This document shows, in pieces, positions 43,984-52,281 of a stretch of DNA of 64,000 nt. The stretch lies in the NCBI GenBank assembly GCA_963724805.1, contig CAVRWA010000014.1, positions 124,001-188,000 of the forward strand, given 5' to 3'. Both the position numbers and the translations under genes were made by a program. The notes beneath the pieces were generated by a model. That model made no database searches. It saw only the letters and a list, made by a program, of their open reading frames with translations, and had not been told where the DNA came from. Every line of letters starts with the position of its first letter. Position 1 is the stretch's first letter. The DNA comes from CAVQZA01 sp963724805 (GTDB lineage: Bacteria > Actinomycetota > Thermoleophilia > Gaiellales > Gaiellaceae).

Positions 43984-44573
43984 TGCCAGTGCGGACGCGG
44001 TGGAGCCGTCACGGGAAGGCGCCGTTCTTCGTCGCGCTCCTCCTCTCCGCGCCGCTCTTCTTCTGCGCGCTGATGGGGTTCTCGCTCTGGCTCGAACAGC
44101 CGGCCGTGCAGACGTTCACCAGGAACGGCCATTCGGTCACGATCTACCACCAGGCGGAGGCGTGGATGGAGGCGCGGATCTGGCTCGCCGCCGCCGTGGA
44201 CGCGTTCCTGCTCGTCCTGATCGGGGCCGTCGCGAACCTCTACCGGCGCGGGATCTACGTCTCGGCCGCCGGGGCGATCGTGCTCGCCCTGGCGACCGTG
44301 CACCGGCTCGACCACTGGACCGCGCTCCACAAGCTCCGCTACCCGCTCGGGATGGACCTGATCCGCGAGTCGAGCACCTCCAACACGCTCAGCAGGGGCC
44401 AGTGGGAGGCCACGGCGCGCGTCACCTCGCTGAGCTTCGCGCACTGGACGATCGTGCTCGCGATCGCCGTGGTGGTGATCTCGATCGTGCTCGAGCTGCG
44501 CCGCCGCCGTGCCAGACCGGCGCCCGCCCTGCCGGTCGAAACGACACCGCAACCCCCGGGGATGGCACTCTAG
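43983..44573 (+). CDS. Hypothetical membrane protein, 196 residues
   Basis: Starts at GTG 43983, overlapping the ATPase TAG by one base. Four hydrophobic helices are seen, including FFVALLLSAPLFFCALMGF and WLAAAVDAFLLVLIGAVA. The extracytoplasmic loop has TFTRNGHSVTIYHQAEAWME. I do not recognise the family. Tight coupling to the ABC operon suggests expression with it, not necessarily a shared role. Confidence 0.75.
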   Translation: MPVRTRWSRHGKAPFFVALLLSAPLFFCALMGFSLWLEQPAVQTFTRNGHSVTIYHQAEAWMEARIWLAAAVDAFLLVLIGAVANLYRRGIYVSAAGAIVLALATVHRLDHWTALHKLRYPLGMDLIRESSTSNTLSRGQWEATARVTSLSFAHWTIVLAIAVVVISIVLELRRRRARPAPALPVETTPQPPGMAL

Positions 44574-44577
44574 GACG

Positions 44578-45438
44578 ATGACGCCCAGCGCGATCCCAGT
44601 CGCGCTCGCGGCATTGGGCCTCGTAGGGGCGGCCCCGGTCACCCATGCCGGCAGCGCCGGCGTCGAGGTCGTGCTCCCGCAGGGCTGGAGCTCCATCCCG
44701 CAGATGGTGCCTCCGAAGGACATGCAGGTCGGCGACCCCGTGACACGGATTGTGGTCGCCTCGGCTCCGATCTCGTTCGGCAAGGGATGCAACGTCGCGA
44801 CCTACGCGTTCCCGAGCACCGCAGTCGCCCTCGTCGTGGTGGAGTGGGTCCGGCTCTCGAAGACCGCCCGCTGGCCGGCCCGCCCTCACCGCTTCACCGC
44901 CACTACCTTGCCCGTCCAGGCGCCGCCGGCGATCGAGTGCTTCGCCGGCGCGGGAGGCAGCGTCCAATTCGCCGACCACGGCCGCCACTTCGGCGCCTAC
45001 CTCCTACTCGGGAGGAACGCCTCGCCTACGCTGGCCGACCGTGCCCGCGGCGTGCTCGACACGCTCAGGGTCGCGGCAGCGCCGCCGTACATCATGGTGA
45101 GCGGCCCCAGGCTCGCGAAACCGGTGCTCCTCTCCGACTGGGAGGAGAACCTGGCCCTCCTCCTGGCGGTGGACGCGTCCCCTCGCCCAAAGGCGAGCGA
45201 GCTCCGCGGGCTGAGCACCAGGCCGCGGCTCGACCTCGCGCTCTTCTGGGGCTGGTCGCTCGACTCGCCTCCCCCGACGAAAGCGAGCGACGCCAGCGCG
45301 CACGGCTCCTTCTATCCGACCTACAGAGGCCGTCCCGCCCTGATCCGGATGAAGGTGAACGGCGAGGACCACGTGCACGTCGCCTCGCCCAAGGTTCTCC
45401 GCATCTTCGCGAAACACGGCATCCCGACCCGGATGTAG
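44578..45438 (+). CDS. Hypothetical exported protein, 286 residues
   Basis: ATG 44578 begins a short signal-like segment (MTPSAIPVALAALGLVGAAP) ending near THAGSAG. The mature part opens with VEVVLPQGWSSIPQMVPP and has SAPISFGKGCNVATYAFPS, a pattern of secreted actinobacterial proteins without known function. Two cysteines (KGC and IEC) could form a disulfide. It starts 4 nt after the upstream membrane gene. Confidence 0.7.
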   Translation: MTPSAIPVALAALGLVGAAPVTHAGSAGVEVVLPQGWSSIPQMVPPKDMQVGDPVTRIVVASAPISFGKGCNVATYAFPSTAVALVVVEWVRLSKTARWPARPHRFTATTLPVQAPPAIECFAGAGGSVQFADHGRHFGAYLLLGRNASPTLADRARGVLDTLRVAAAPPYIMVSGPRLAKPVLLSDWEENLALLLAVDASPRPKASELRGLSTRPRLDLALFWGWSLDSPPPTKASDASAHGSFYPTYRGRPALIRMKVNGEDHVHVASPKVLRIFAKHGIPTRM

Positions 45439-45548
45439 CGCCGGATCTCCCCCCTCCGGGTGACGTGGAGAAAGGGCTATCGGCCGATGCGTCGTCTGAG
45501 GGCATTCGCTCTCGACATCTGCGGCACCAAGAGAGGAAGGAACCACAC

Positions 45549-46382
45549 GTGTCAGACATCTTCGACGGGGGTGGCGTCGGAGCCACAGCGCCCTCCGAGC
45601 AGTTCGGCGGGTTGCTGTCGCAGCCGCCCCTCAGCCCGTCCGTGGAGCGGCCCGCGCCGCTCCCGACGCTCAGCGAGCCCGAGCCCGCACCCGCGGAGCC
45701 CGTCGCTGCGGAGCCCGTCGCTGCGGAGCCCGTCGCCGCCGAGCCCGACCCGAACGCGCCGGGGATGCTGGAGCGCAAGCTCCTCCAGTTCGGACTGGTC
45801 ACGATGGATCAGCTCGGCGAGGCGATGCGCGAGGAGGCCGCGACCGGCAGCCCCGTGGCGGGAATCCTGATCGAGCGCGGCTGGGTCTCGCAGGAGCAGA
45901 TCGCGCAGCTCCTCGACCCCGCTCCGCCGCTCGTGGCGACGCCCGAGCCCGTCGCGGCCGCTCCCGCCCCGGTCCCTGTCGCCGAGCTGCCGCCGGAGCC
46001 GGAGCCGGCTCCCGAGCCTTCGTTCCTCAGCGAGCTGCCGGCGGATCCCGTCCCGGCGCCTGCGCCCGCACCGGTTGCGCCGCCGGCGCCCGCGCCTGCC
46101 GCCGAGGTCGTCCCGCCGGAGCCCGTCCACGCCCCGCCGGAGCCGGCCCCGAGGCCCCAGGCGCCCAATCTCTCGTCGCTCGCGTTCCACCTCTACATCC
46201 GACTCTCGACCGGCGAGCGGATCGACGCCAACGTGTTCGACGACCTCCACGATGCCCGGCTGCACGCGGAGGACCTCGTGAAGAAGCTCGCGAGCAACAG
46301 CCACGTGTGGCCCCACTTCGGCGGCCGCTACATCCGGCCCGAGGCGATCATCTCGATCGACGTGGAGGCGGCTCCGGTCTAG
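45549..46382 (+). CDS. Pro/Ala-rich protein with MshEN-like domain and C-terminal small domain
   Basis: A 277-residue cytosolic protein from GTG 45549, preceded by GAGAGGAAGGA. Long EPAPAEPV-type linkers separate two folded parts. The first, at about 76-121 (LERKLLQFGLVTMDQLGEAM and IERGWVSQEQIAQLL), resembles the MshEN/GspE N-terminal domain that binds c-di-GMP in type II and type IV pilus ATPases. The second, at the C-terminus, has AFHLYIRLSTGERIDANVFD and HVWPHFGGRYIRPEAI and is unknown to me. There is no ATPase. The TAG stop lies at the edge of a palindromic element, so the original end may have been different. Confidence 0.75.
   Translation: MSDIFDGGGVGATAPSEQFGGLLSQPPLSPSVERPAPLPTLSEPEPAPAEPVAAEPVAAEPVAAEPDPNAPGMLERKLLQFGLVTMDQLGEAMREEAATGSPVAGILIERGWVSQEQIAQLLDPAPPLVATPEPVAAAPAPVPVAELPPEPEPAPEPSFLSELPADPVPAPAPAPVAPPAPAPAAEVVPPEPVHAPPEPAPRPQAPNLSSLAFHLYIRLSTGERIDANVFDDLHDARLHAEDLVKKLASNSHVWPHFGGRYIRPEAIISIDVEAAPV
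45696..45740 (+). repeat. Three tandem 15-bp units inside the Pro/Ala-rich gene
   Basis: Units GAGCCCGTCGCTGCG at 45696 and 45711 are identical and the third (45726) differs at two bases. They encode EPVAA three times in the linker before the MshEN-like domain. Being in-frame, they can change copy number without breaking the gene. Confidence 0.9.
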
Positions 46383-46547
46383 TGGTTTGGCCGGTGACGT
46401 TGCCCGGTTCCTGGGCTGCGAGCACCAAGCCAGAGTCCGTCATCGCCCGCGGGCAAGGCCGGTTAGCCTTGTCAAGGGCGAGGGTGGGCTCTGGCGCAGC
46501 GTGATCGCGGGCCAGGAGCCCGGCGAACGTTGCCGGTCAAGCCACTA
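46380..46547 (+). repeat. 168-bp imperfect palindrome (long hairpin element)
   Basis: The whole segment folds on a centre near 46463. The outer 22 bp of each arm match at 18 positions, and the four differences are all U-G or G-U pairs in plus-strand RNA. The next 24 positions match at 19. The core is CAAGGC-cggtta-GCCTTG. The ends read TAGTGG and CCACTA, so a TA borders each side. No open frame lies inside. It may be a miniature inverted-repeat element or a structured RNA. Confidence 0.7.
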
Positions 46548-46582
46548 AGTCGACTGCTCTGGCGGTTCGCTGTAGCACTTGC

Positions 46583-46588
46583 TATAGT
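46583..46588 (+). promoter_or_regulatory. Extended -10 element of marR
   Basis: TGCTATAGT fits an extended -10 (TGN-TATAGT). It lies 5 nt before GTG 46594 and 11 nt before ATG 46600, so the mRNA is leaderless or nearly so. GTTAA appears twice, 10 bp apart, at 46587 and 46596-46597, and may be bound by MarR. Confidence 0.5.
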
Positions 46589-46593
46589 TAACC

Positions 46594-47052
46594 GTGTTAA
46601 TGAGTAACGACGTTATCAAGAGCACGGACGCAATCGAGATCGCGGATCGGTTGCGTCCCGTCCTGCTCACCATGGGCAGGGAGCTGCGGAGAGAGGTCGC
46701 ACCGCTCGGAGTCACGGGCGGCCAGGCGAGCCTGCTGGCGGCGATCCACCGCGAACCGGGGATCGGCGTCCGTGACCTCGCGGACCTCGAGCGCATGTCC
46801 GCGCCGGGTATGTCGGCGAACCTGAGCCGGCTCGAGCGGATGGGCTATGTGATCCGCACGCGCGGCGCGGGCGGCGACCGGCGCCGCGTTGGCCTGACGC
46901 TCAGCCCGGAAGGCGTGAAGATGCTGCGGAGAATCCGCTCGCTGCGCACGCGCTGGCTCGCGGAGCGGCTCGAGGGCCTCTCGCCCGCCGAGCTCGCCGC
47001 CGTCGACGCCGCGATCGAGCCGCTCAGTCGCCTGCTGCAGGAGAAGCGGTGA
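46594..47052 (+). CDS. MarR-family transcriptional regulator
   Basis: A 152-residue winged-helix regulator. The core has LGVTGGQASLLAAIHREPGI, the recognition region MSAPGMSANLSRLERMGYVI and the wing TRGAGGDRRRVGLTLSPEGV. The start is GTG 46594 or ATG 46600. Its stop overlaps the start of the MFS gene by 4 nt, the common MarR-efflux arrangement. It probably represses this pair and is relieved by a ligand of the exporter. Confidence 0.94.
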   Translation: MLMSNDVIKSTDAIEIADRLRPVLLTMGRELRREVAPLGVTGGQASLLAAIHREPGIGVRDLADLERMSAPGMSANLSRLERMGYVIRTRGAGGDRRRVGLTLSPEGVKMLRRIRSLRTRWLAERLEGLSPAELAAVDAAIEPLSRLLQEKR

Positions 47053-48329
47053 CCCAAGCGCTCGTCCGGCTGAACCGGCGCACGTTCGCAAGCCTCCAGC
47101 AGTACCCGAACTATCGACTCTTCTTCGGCGGACAGGTGGTCTCGGTCACCGGCTCGTGGATGCAGAACATCGCGAGCGGCTGGCTGATCGTCACGCTGAC
47201 CCACTCGCCGGTCGCGGTCGGCGTGCTCGCGCTCGCGCAGTTCCTTCCGTTCACGATCTTCGGCCTCTTCGCGGGGGTGATCGTCGACCGCTTCGACAAC
47301 CGCAAGCTGATCATCGGCACCCAGGCGGTGCAGATGGCGCTCGCGGCAGCGCTCGCCGCGATCGCGCTCGGCGGCGTCGCCGTCCCGTGGATGGTCTACG
47401 TGATCGCGTTCCTCCGCGGCTCGGTGCTCGTCCTCGACGTGCCCGCTCGGCAGTCGCTCACCTACCGGATGGTCGGGCCCGCGGAACTGCCGAACGCGAT
47501 CGCACTCAACTCGAGCCTCTTCAATGCATCCCGCGTGATCGGGCCCGCGCTGGGCGGTCTCGTGATCGCTGCGATCGGGCTCGGCTTCTGCTTCGTCGCG
47601 AACGCCGTGAGCTTTCTCGCGGTGCTCGCGAGCCTGCTGCTGATGGACGAGCGCAAGCTGTTCCCGGTGCGACGCCCCGACGTGATGCCGACGATCTGGC
47701 GCGGCACGCGCGAGGGCCTCGGCTTCGTGCGCCGGAACCGGCGCGTGCGCATCACGCTGCTGATCGTCCTCGTGATCTCGACCCTCAGCTTCAACCTGAA
47801 TGTGGTCCTGCCGGTGCTGGCCTCGACGACGCTGCACGCAGGCCCGCAGACGTTCGGGATCATCTCCGCGTGCTTCGGCGCCGGCGCGCTGATCGGCGCG
47901 CTCGTGTCCGCCTCGGTCGGACGGGCGAGCTGGAAGATCCTCGCCGCCGGCACGGGCCTGTTCGGGCTCGCCGAGCTCCTGCTCGCGCCCGAGCGCTCGG
48001 TCTGGGCGGCCGGCGTGCTCCTGGTCGTGCTCGGCGCGGCCTTCACGACGTGGACGTCGAACGCGAACTCCGGCGTCCAGCTCGAGGCGCCCGACCACCT
48101 GCGTGGCCGCGTCGTCGGCCTCTACTTCTACGCCTTCAACGGCGCCGCACCGCTCGGCGGCCTGCTCGTCGGCTGGCTCAGCGCCATGGGCGGGACCGAG
48201 CTCGCGCTCGCGATCGGCGGGCTCGCGGCGCTGGCGATGACCGCGGTCTGCTTCGTCGCGCTCCGCGACGAGCCTGCGCGGCCCAAGCCTCTCGCGGAGC
48301 GGGCCGAGCCCACCGCGCTCGCCGCCTGA
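47049..48329 (+). CDS. MFS transporter, MFS_3 (enterobactin exporter-like)
   Basis: A 426-residue 12-helix transporter from GTG 47049. The MFS_3 pattern is clear: NYRLFFGGQVVSVTGSWMQN at the start of TM1, GVIVDRFDNRKLIIGTQ in the first loop and PARQSLTYRMVGPAELPNAI after TM4. Members export siderophores or drugs. It forms an operon with marR. The cytosolic tail ends PTALAA. Confidence 0.94.
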   Translation: MTQALVRLNRRTFASLQQYPNYRLFFGGQVVSVTGSWMQNIASGWLIVTLTHSPVAVGVLALAQFLPFTIFGLFAGVIVDRFDNRKLIIGTQAVQMALAAALAAIALGGVAVPWMVYVIAFLRGSVLVLDVPARQSLTYRMVGPAELPNAIALNSSLFNASRVIGPALGGLVIAAIGLGFCFVANAVSFLAVLASLLLMDERKLFPVRRPDVMPTIWRGTREGLGFVRRNRRVRITLLIVLVISTLSFNLNVVLPVLASTTLHAGPQTFGIISACFGAGALIGALVSASVGRASWKILAAGTGLFGLAELLLAPERSVWAAGVLLVVLGAAFTTWTSNANSGVQLEAPDHLRGRVVGLYFYAFNGAAPLGGLLVGWLSAMGGTELALAIGGLAALAMTAVCFVALRDEPARPKPLAERAEPTALAA

Positions 48330-48423
48330 CGTCTTACCGAACGCTTGCACGGCACCTGATCGCCGTCAGACGGAACGCGCCTTCTGTGAGAGGACTGCGA
48401 CCCCTCTCCAGGAGGTACCACAC

Positions 48424-48858
48424 ATGAACGTCAGGCTCCTCATCCTGGCCGTCCTTGCGGCCCTCATCGTGGGCGTGAGCGCGGCGGCGGCGGCCACGAT
48501 CGTCGGCGCCAACGGCCCGGACCGGCTCCACGGCACCGTGTTCGCCGACCGGATCGACGGCAAGGCGCGCGACGACGCGATCTACGGCCATGCCGGCGAC
48601 GACCTGCTGGTCGGCGGTCTCGGCGACGACGCGATCTGGGCCGGCGACGGCCGCGACCGCGAGTCAGGCGGGCCCGGCAACGACACGCTCCATGCACTCG
48701 CCGATGACAACCAGCTCGACGTGCTCGACTGCGGGCCCGGCGACGACGTCGCCTACCTGAACGCGTCCGAGCGGGCACGGACGATCGGCTGCGAGAAGAT
48801 CCGCGTCCTCTCGCCGGCCGAGGCTGCGGCGCAGGCCGCCGCGGCAGGGGACAACTAG
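48424..48858 (+). CDS. Secreted RTX-like calcium-binding protein
   Basis: A 144-residue protein with a signal peptide (MNVRLLILAVLAALIVGVSA). Four to five RTX-like nonapeptides follow, including GHAGDDLLVGGLGDDAIW and GGPGNDTLHAL, which form a calcium-binding beta roll. The end has DCGPGDDVAYL and IGCEKI, the two-cysteine cap seen in Thermoleophilia. ATG 48424 has AGGAGG upstream and a small hairpin (48388-48408) just before it. Its stop overlaps the convergent membrane-gene stop by 3 nt. Confidence 0.85.
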   Translation: MNVRLLILAVLAALIVGVSAAAAATIVGANGPDRLHGTVFADRIDGKARDDAIYGHAGDDLLVGGLGDDAIWAGDGRDRESGGPGNDTLHALADDNQLDVLDCGPGDDVAYLNASERARTIGCEKIRVLSPAEAAAQAAAAGDN

Positions 48859-49607
48859 ACGCCTTCTCCCTCCAGGGCCGCCGCCGCACTCCGAGGGCGG
48901 CGGCGGCTCGATGCCGCCGTGACGAGCGCCCCCGCCCAGACGAGTGCCGCGAGCCCCCAGTAGACGCCCGCACTGCCCGGCTTGTGCGGGTACGCGAGCG
49001 AGCCGATCCCGAACAGCGCGGCGGCCGCGGCGGCGCTGAGAGCGCCGATTCGGCCGCAGAGCGCGGCGAGCGGGAGACCGAAGGCCATCGCCGCGAGACC
49101 CGTCCACTGGTCGAGGCCGACGTGCGAGTCGTACGGCGGCTTCCCGTCCGCGTAGTTGTGTGCCATGCGGACGCCGTAGACGACGAGCGGGACCGCTGCT
49201 GCGGCGGCGAGGACGACGAGCGCAGGAGCCGGCCGCACGGCGAGGATCGCGCGCCGGTCCGGCACGAGCGCGACGAGCACGAGGCCGGCGAGAGCGACCA
49301 GAGCGCCGAGCCCGACGTAGCGGTGGTCGCCCGAGACGAGCCCGGCGAGCGCGTATGCGACAGCAGCGGCGAAAACCTGGCGGAGTGCGCGGGCGTCGCG
49401 CCAGGCGAGCAGGAACCCGACGGGCACGACGATCCCGCCGAGCGCCCCGTAGCCGAGGTCGGAGACGGTGCCCGGCTCGCCCAGGAACCACGTTGCCGTC
49501 AGATCGATCAGCGCGAAGGCGCCGAGCCACATCCCGAGCGAGAAGACGATCCCGAGCGCGAGTGCGAGCCGGCGCACCCTACGGGACGACGGCAGCCGCC
49601 GGTTCAC
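48855..49607 (-). CDS. Hypothetical membrane protein, about seven TM helices
   Basis: A 250-residue polytopic protein from GTG 49607, which overlaps the aldo/keto reductase stop as GTGA. Helices include LALALGIVFSLGMWLGAFAL and YGALGGIVVPVGFLLAW. A loop has NYADGKPPYDSHVGLDQW. No known family is recognised. It is co-transcribed with the upstream aldo/keto reductase. Confidence 0.72.
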   Translation of the reverse strand: MNRRLPSSRRVRRLALALGIVFSLGMWLGAFALIDLTATWFLGEPGTVSDLGYGALGGIVVPVGFLLAWRDARALRQVFAAAVAYALAGLVSGDHRYVGLGALVALAGLVLVALVPDRRAILAVRPAPALVVLAAAAAVPLVVYGVRMAHNYADGKPPYDSHVGLDQWTGLAAMAFGLPLAALCGRIGALSAAAAAALFGIGSLAYPHKPGSAGVYWGLAALVWAGALVTAASSRRRPRSAAAALEGEGV

Positions 49608-50584
49608 CAGCGCTGGTGGACGAGCGGCGCGATCTGCTCGTCGTAGAGCTCCGCGATCCGCCGCATCGTGCCGTGGTCGAGCTCCGGCAGGTCCGAGGCA
49701 GCAGCGTTCGCTCCGGCCTGCTCCGGCGTCTTGGCGCCCGGGATCACCGTCGAGACCGCGTCGAACATCAGGATCCAGCGCAGCGCGAGCTGGGCCAGGG
49801 TCGCGCCCTCGGGCACGTACGAGCGCAGCCTCTCGACCGCGTCGAGGCCGGTCTCGAAGTCGACCCCCGAGAAGGTCTCGCCCATGTCGAATGACTCGCC
49901 GTGACGATTGAAGAGGCGGTGGTCGTCGGCCCCGAAGCTCGACTCGCGCGTGAACTTGCCGGTCAGGAGGCCTGATGCGAGCGGCACCCGCACGATCACG
50001 CCGACGTCGCGCGCTTCCGCCTGCTCGAAGAAGAGCTCGGCGGGCCGCTGGCGGAAGATGTTGAAGATGATCTGCACCGTCGCGACGCCCGGGTACTCGA
50101 TCGCCTTCAGCGCCTCCTCGACCTTCTCTACGCTGACGCCGTAGGCGCCGACGAGGCCCTCCTCGACCAGCCGATCGCAAGCCTCGAACACCGACGGCGT
50201 GTAGTAGACGTCCCAGGGCGGACAGTGGAGCTGGACGAGGTCGATCGTCTCGACCCCGAGGTTCTCGCGCGAGCGGTCGAGCCAGCCGCGGAGGTTCTCG
50301 TAGGTGTACTGGGCGACGTCGAGCGGCGCGCGGCGGCCGAACTTCGTCGCCACGACGAGCGGCTCGTCGCGCTCGCCGAGCAGCTGCGCGATCAACCGCT
50401 CCGAGCGCCCGTCGCCGTAGACGTCGGCCGTGTCGAAGAACGTCACGCCCGAGTCCACCGCAGCGTTCATCGCCGCGAGCGAGGTCGCGTCGTCCGTCTC
50501 GCCCCAGCTCCCGCCGATCGCCCAGGCGCCGAAGCCGATCTCCGAGACCTCCCGGTCCGTCTTGCCGAGCCTGCGCGTCTTCAT
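49604..50584 (-). CDS. Aldo/keto reductase
   Basis: A 326-residue NAD(P)H-dependent reductase with a TIM barrel. Catalytic residues are D51 and Y56 in FFDTADVYGDGRSE, K81 in VATKFG and His in LVQLHCPPWD. The cofactor end has STVIPGAKTPEQAGANAAA. ATG 50584 is in phase with the family N-terminus MKTRRLGKTDREVSEIGFG. The substrate is unknown. It precedes and overlaps a membrane-protein gene and is divergent from the RTX/Asp-box gene. Confidence 0.95.
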   Translation of the reverse strand: MKTRRLGKTDREVSEIGFGAWAIGGSWGETDDATSLAAMNAAVDSGVTFFDTADVYGDGRSERLIAQLLGERDEPLVVATKFGRRAPLDVAQYTYENLRGWLDRSRENLGVETIDLVQLHCPPWDVYYTPSVFEACDRLVEEGLVGAYGVSVEKVEEALKAIEYPGVATVQIIFNIFRQRPAELFFEQAEARDVGVIVRVPLASGLLTGKFTRESSFGADDHRLFNRHGESFDMGETFSGVDFETGLDAVERLRSYVPEGATLAQLALRWILMFDAVSTVIPGAKTPEQAGANAAASDLPELDHGTMRRIAELYDEQIAPLVHQRW

Positions 50585-50661
50585 GACCGGATCATGTCAG
50601 CCGCGTGCGCTCGCCGAGGGCCTGTAGGCATGCGCAGGACCCTCGGCTACCATCGTGGCCC

Positions 50662-52281
50662 GTGCCTCGGTGGCTTCTCGCCGCATTGATCGGCGTGCTG
50701 GCAACGCCCGCAGCGCTGAGTGCGGCCTCGGTGCAGACGCGCATCGGCACGCCGGGGCCTGACCGGCTGATCGGAACGCCGTTCGCCGACCGGCTGAACG
50801 GGCTCGGCGGCAGCGACCTTCTCGTCGGCGCGCGCGAACGGGACATCCTCACCGGCGGTGGCGGCGACGACCGGATCGCTGCAGCGCAGGACGGAGCGAC
50901 CGACACCATCCGCTGCGGGCCGGGCCGCGACATCGTCACGGCGGAGTCCCTCGACCGCGTCGCGCCCGACTGCGAGGTCCTGAACCTCCAACTCTCTCGC
51001 GACCTGCTCTTCGGCCCCGATGCGCAGCACCGGACCGAGGTCGAGCCGGACAGCTTCGCCGACGGCTCCACGCTGGTGACGGCCTTCCAGTCCGGCCGGT
51101 ATATCGACGGGGGCGCGGCGGCGATCGGCTGGGCGACGTCTCATGACGCGGGGCGAACCTGGCGCTCCGGATTCCTGCCGCACCTCAGCTCCTGGTCGTC
51201 ACCGTCGGGGGTGTACGACCGCGTGGCTGACCCGGTCGTCGCCCGCGACGCGGCGCACCGGCTCTGGCTGATCGCCTCGATCGGGTCAAAGGAAGGCGCC
51301 GCCAGGCTCCTCGTCAGCCGCTCGCCGGACGGGATCGCCTGGAGTGCGCCGGTCACCGTCGGCCGCGAAGACTCGGGCGGCATCGACAAGGAGTGGGTCT
51401 CGTGCGACAACTGGCCCCTGAGCAGGTTCCGCGGACGCTGCTACCTCTCGTACCTCGACGAGGACAGCAGGCGGATCGCGACCAGGAGCTCGTCCGACGG
51501 AGGGCTGACCTGGTCCGAGCCTGTACTCGCAGCGGTGCCCGAGCCGCAGTCGAACCCCAACGGAGCCCAGCCGGTCGTCCGCCCGGACGGAAGCCTCCTC
51601 GTCGTCTACGCCCTCGAGGACACCCGCCTCGACCACAGCGAGATCGCGGCCGTGCGCTCGATCGACGGCGGCGCGTCGTTCGGTGCGGAGACCCGCGTGG
51701 CGGCGCTCGAGACGGAGAGCATAAGTGGCATGCGCGCGCCGCCGCTGCCATCCGTCGACGTCGACCGCGCGGGGACGATCTACGTCGCCTGGAGCGACTG
51801 CCGCTTCCGCCCGTCCTGCGCGGCCGATGACATCGTGCTCGCCCGGTCGCGCGACGGCTTGACGTGGTCGGACCCGACGCGTGTGCCGGCCGGGCCCCCG
51901 GGGTCACGGATGGACTACTTCGTGCCGGGCCTCGCGGTCGACCCGGCGACCTCGGGCGCGCGGGCTCGCGTCGCAGTCGCGTACCACTCGCTGCTGCAGC
52001 AGGGCGGCTGCGACCGAATCACGCAGTGTCCGGGCCTGGACGTGTGGCTCGCGGTGTCGGACAACGCCGGCCGCACGTGGGCGACGCCGCAGCGGCTCAC
52101 GCCGCAATCGGTCAAGCTGGCCTGGATCGCCGACACCGGGATCGGGCGGATGGTCGGGGACTACATCTCGACGTCGTGGACGGGCGGGCGCCCGGTGCCG
52201 GTGTTCTCGCTCGGCTCGGCGCCGGAAGCCGGCGAGCTGCGGCAGGCGATCTTCGCGACGACGCGGTCGACGTCCTCCTAA
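50662..52281 (+). CDS. Secreted RTX-like plus Asp-box (sialidase-fold) protein
   Basis: A 539-residue exported protein. GTG 50662 starts the signal peptide VPRWLLAALIGVLATPAALS and lies 7 nt after TACCAT, so the mRNA may be leaderless; the frame is open to GTG 50605. RTX-like repeats with GGSDLLVG and GGGGDDRIAA and a CGPGRD cap cover about 30-115. The rest is a beta propeller with at least five Asp-box motifs, such as SHDAGRTW, SSDGGLTW, SRDGLTW and SDNAGRTW. A full sialidase active site (Arg triad) was not located, so glycan binding or hydrolysis is uncertain. Confidence 0.85.
   Translation: MPRWLLAALIGVLATPAALSAASVQTRIGTPGPDRLIGTPFADRLNGLGGSDLLVGARERDILTGGGGDDRIAAAQDGATDTIRCGPGRDIVTAESLDRVAPDCEVLNLQLSRDLLFGPDAQHRTEVEPDSFADGSTLVTAFQSGRYIDGGAAAIGWATSHDAGRTWRSGFLPHLSSWSSPSGVYDRVADPVVARDAAHRLWLIASIGSKEGAARLLVSRSPDGIAWSAPVTVGREDSGGIDKEWVSCDNWPLSRFRGRCYLSYLDEDSRRIATRSSSDGGLTWSEPVLAAVPEPQSNPNGAQPVVRPDGSLLVVYALEDTRLDHSEIAAVRSIDGGASFGAETRVAALETESISGMRAPPLPSVDVDRAGTIYVAWSDCRFRPSCAADDIVLARSRDGLTWSDPTRVPAGPPGSRMDYFVPGLAVDPATSGARARVAVAYHSLLQQGGCDRITQCPGLDVWLAVSDNAGRTWATPQRLTPQSVKLAWIADTGIGRMVGDYISTSWTGGRPVPVFSLGSAPEAGELRQAIFATTRSTSS

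Noticed and set aside
46383..46593. Simple intrinsic terminator after the MshEN-like gene
   Set aside because: The palindrome is 168 bp long with no U-tract, much larger than a terminator, so it is listed as an element.
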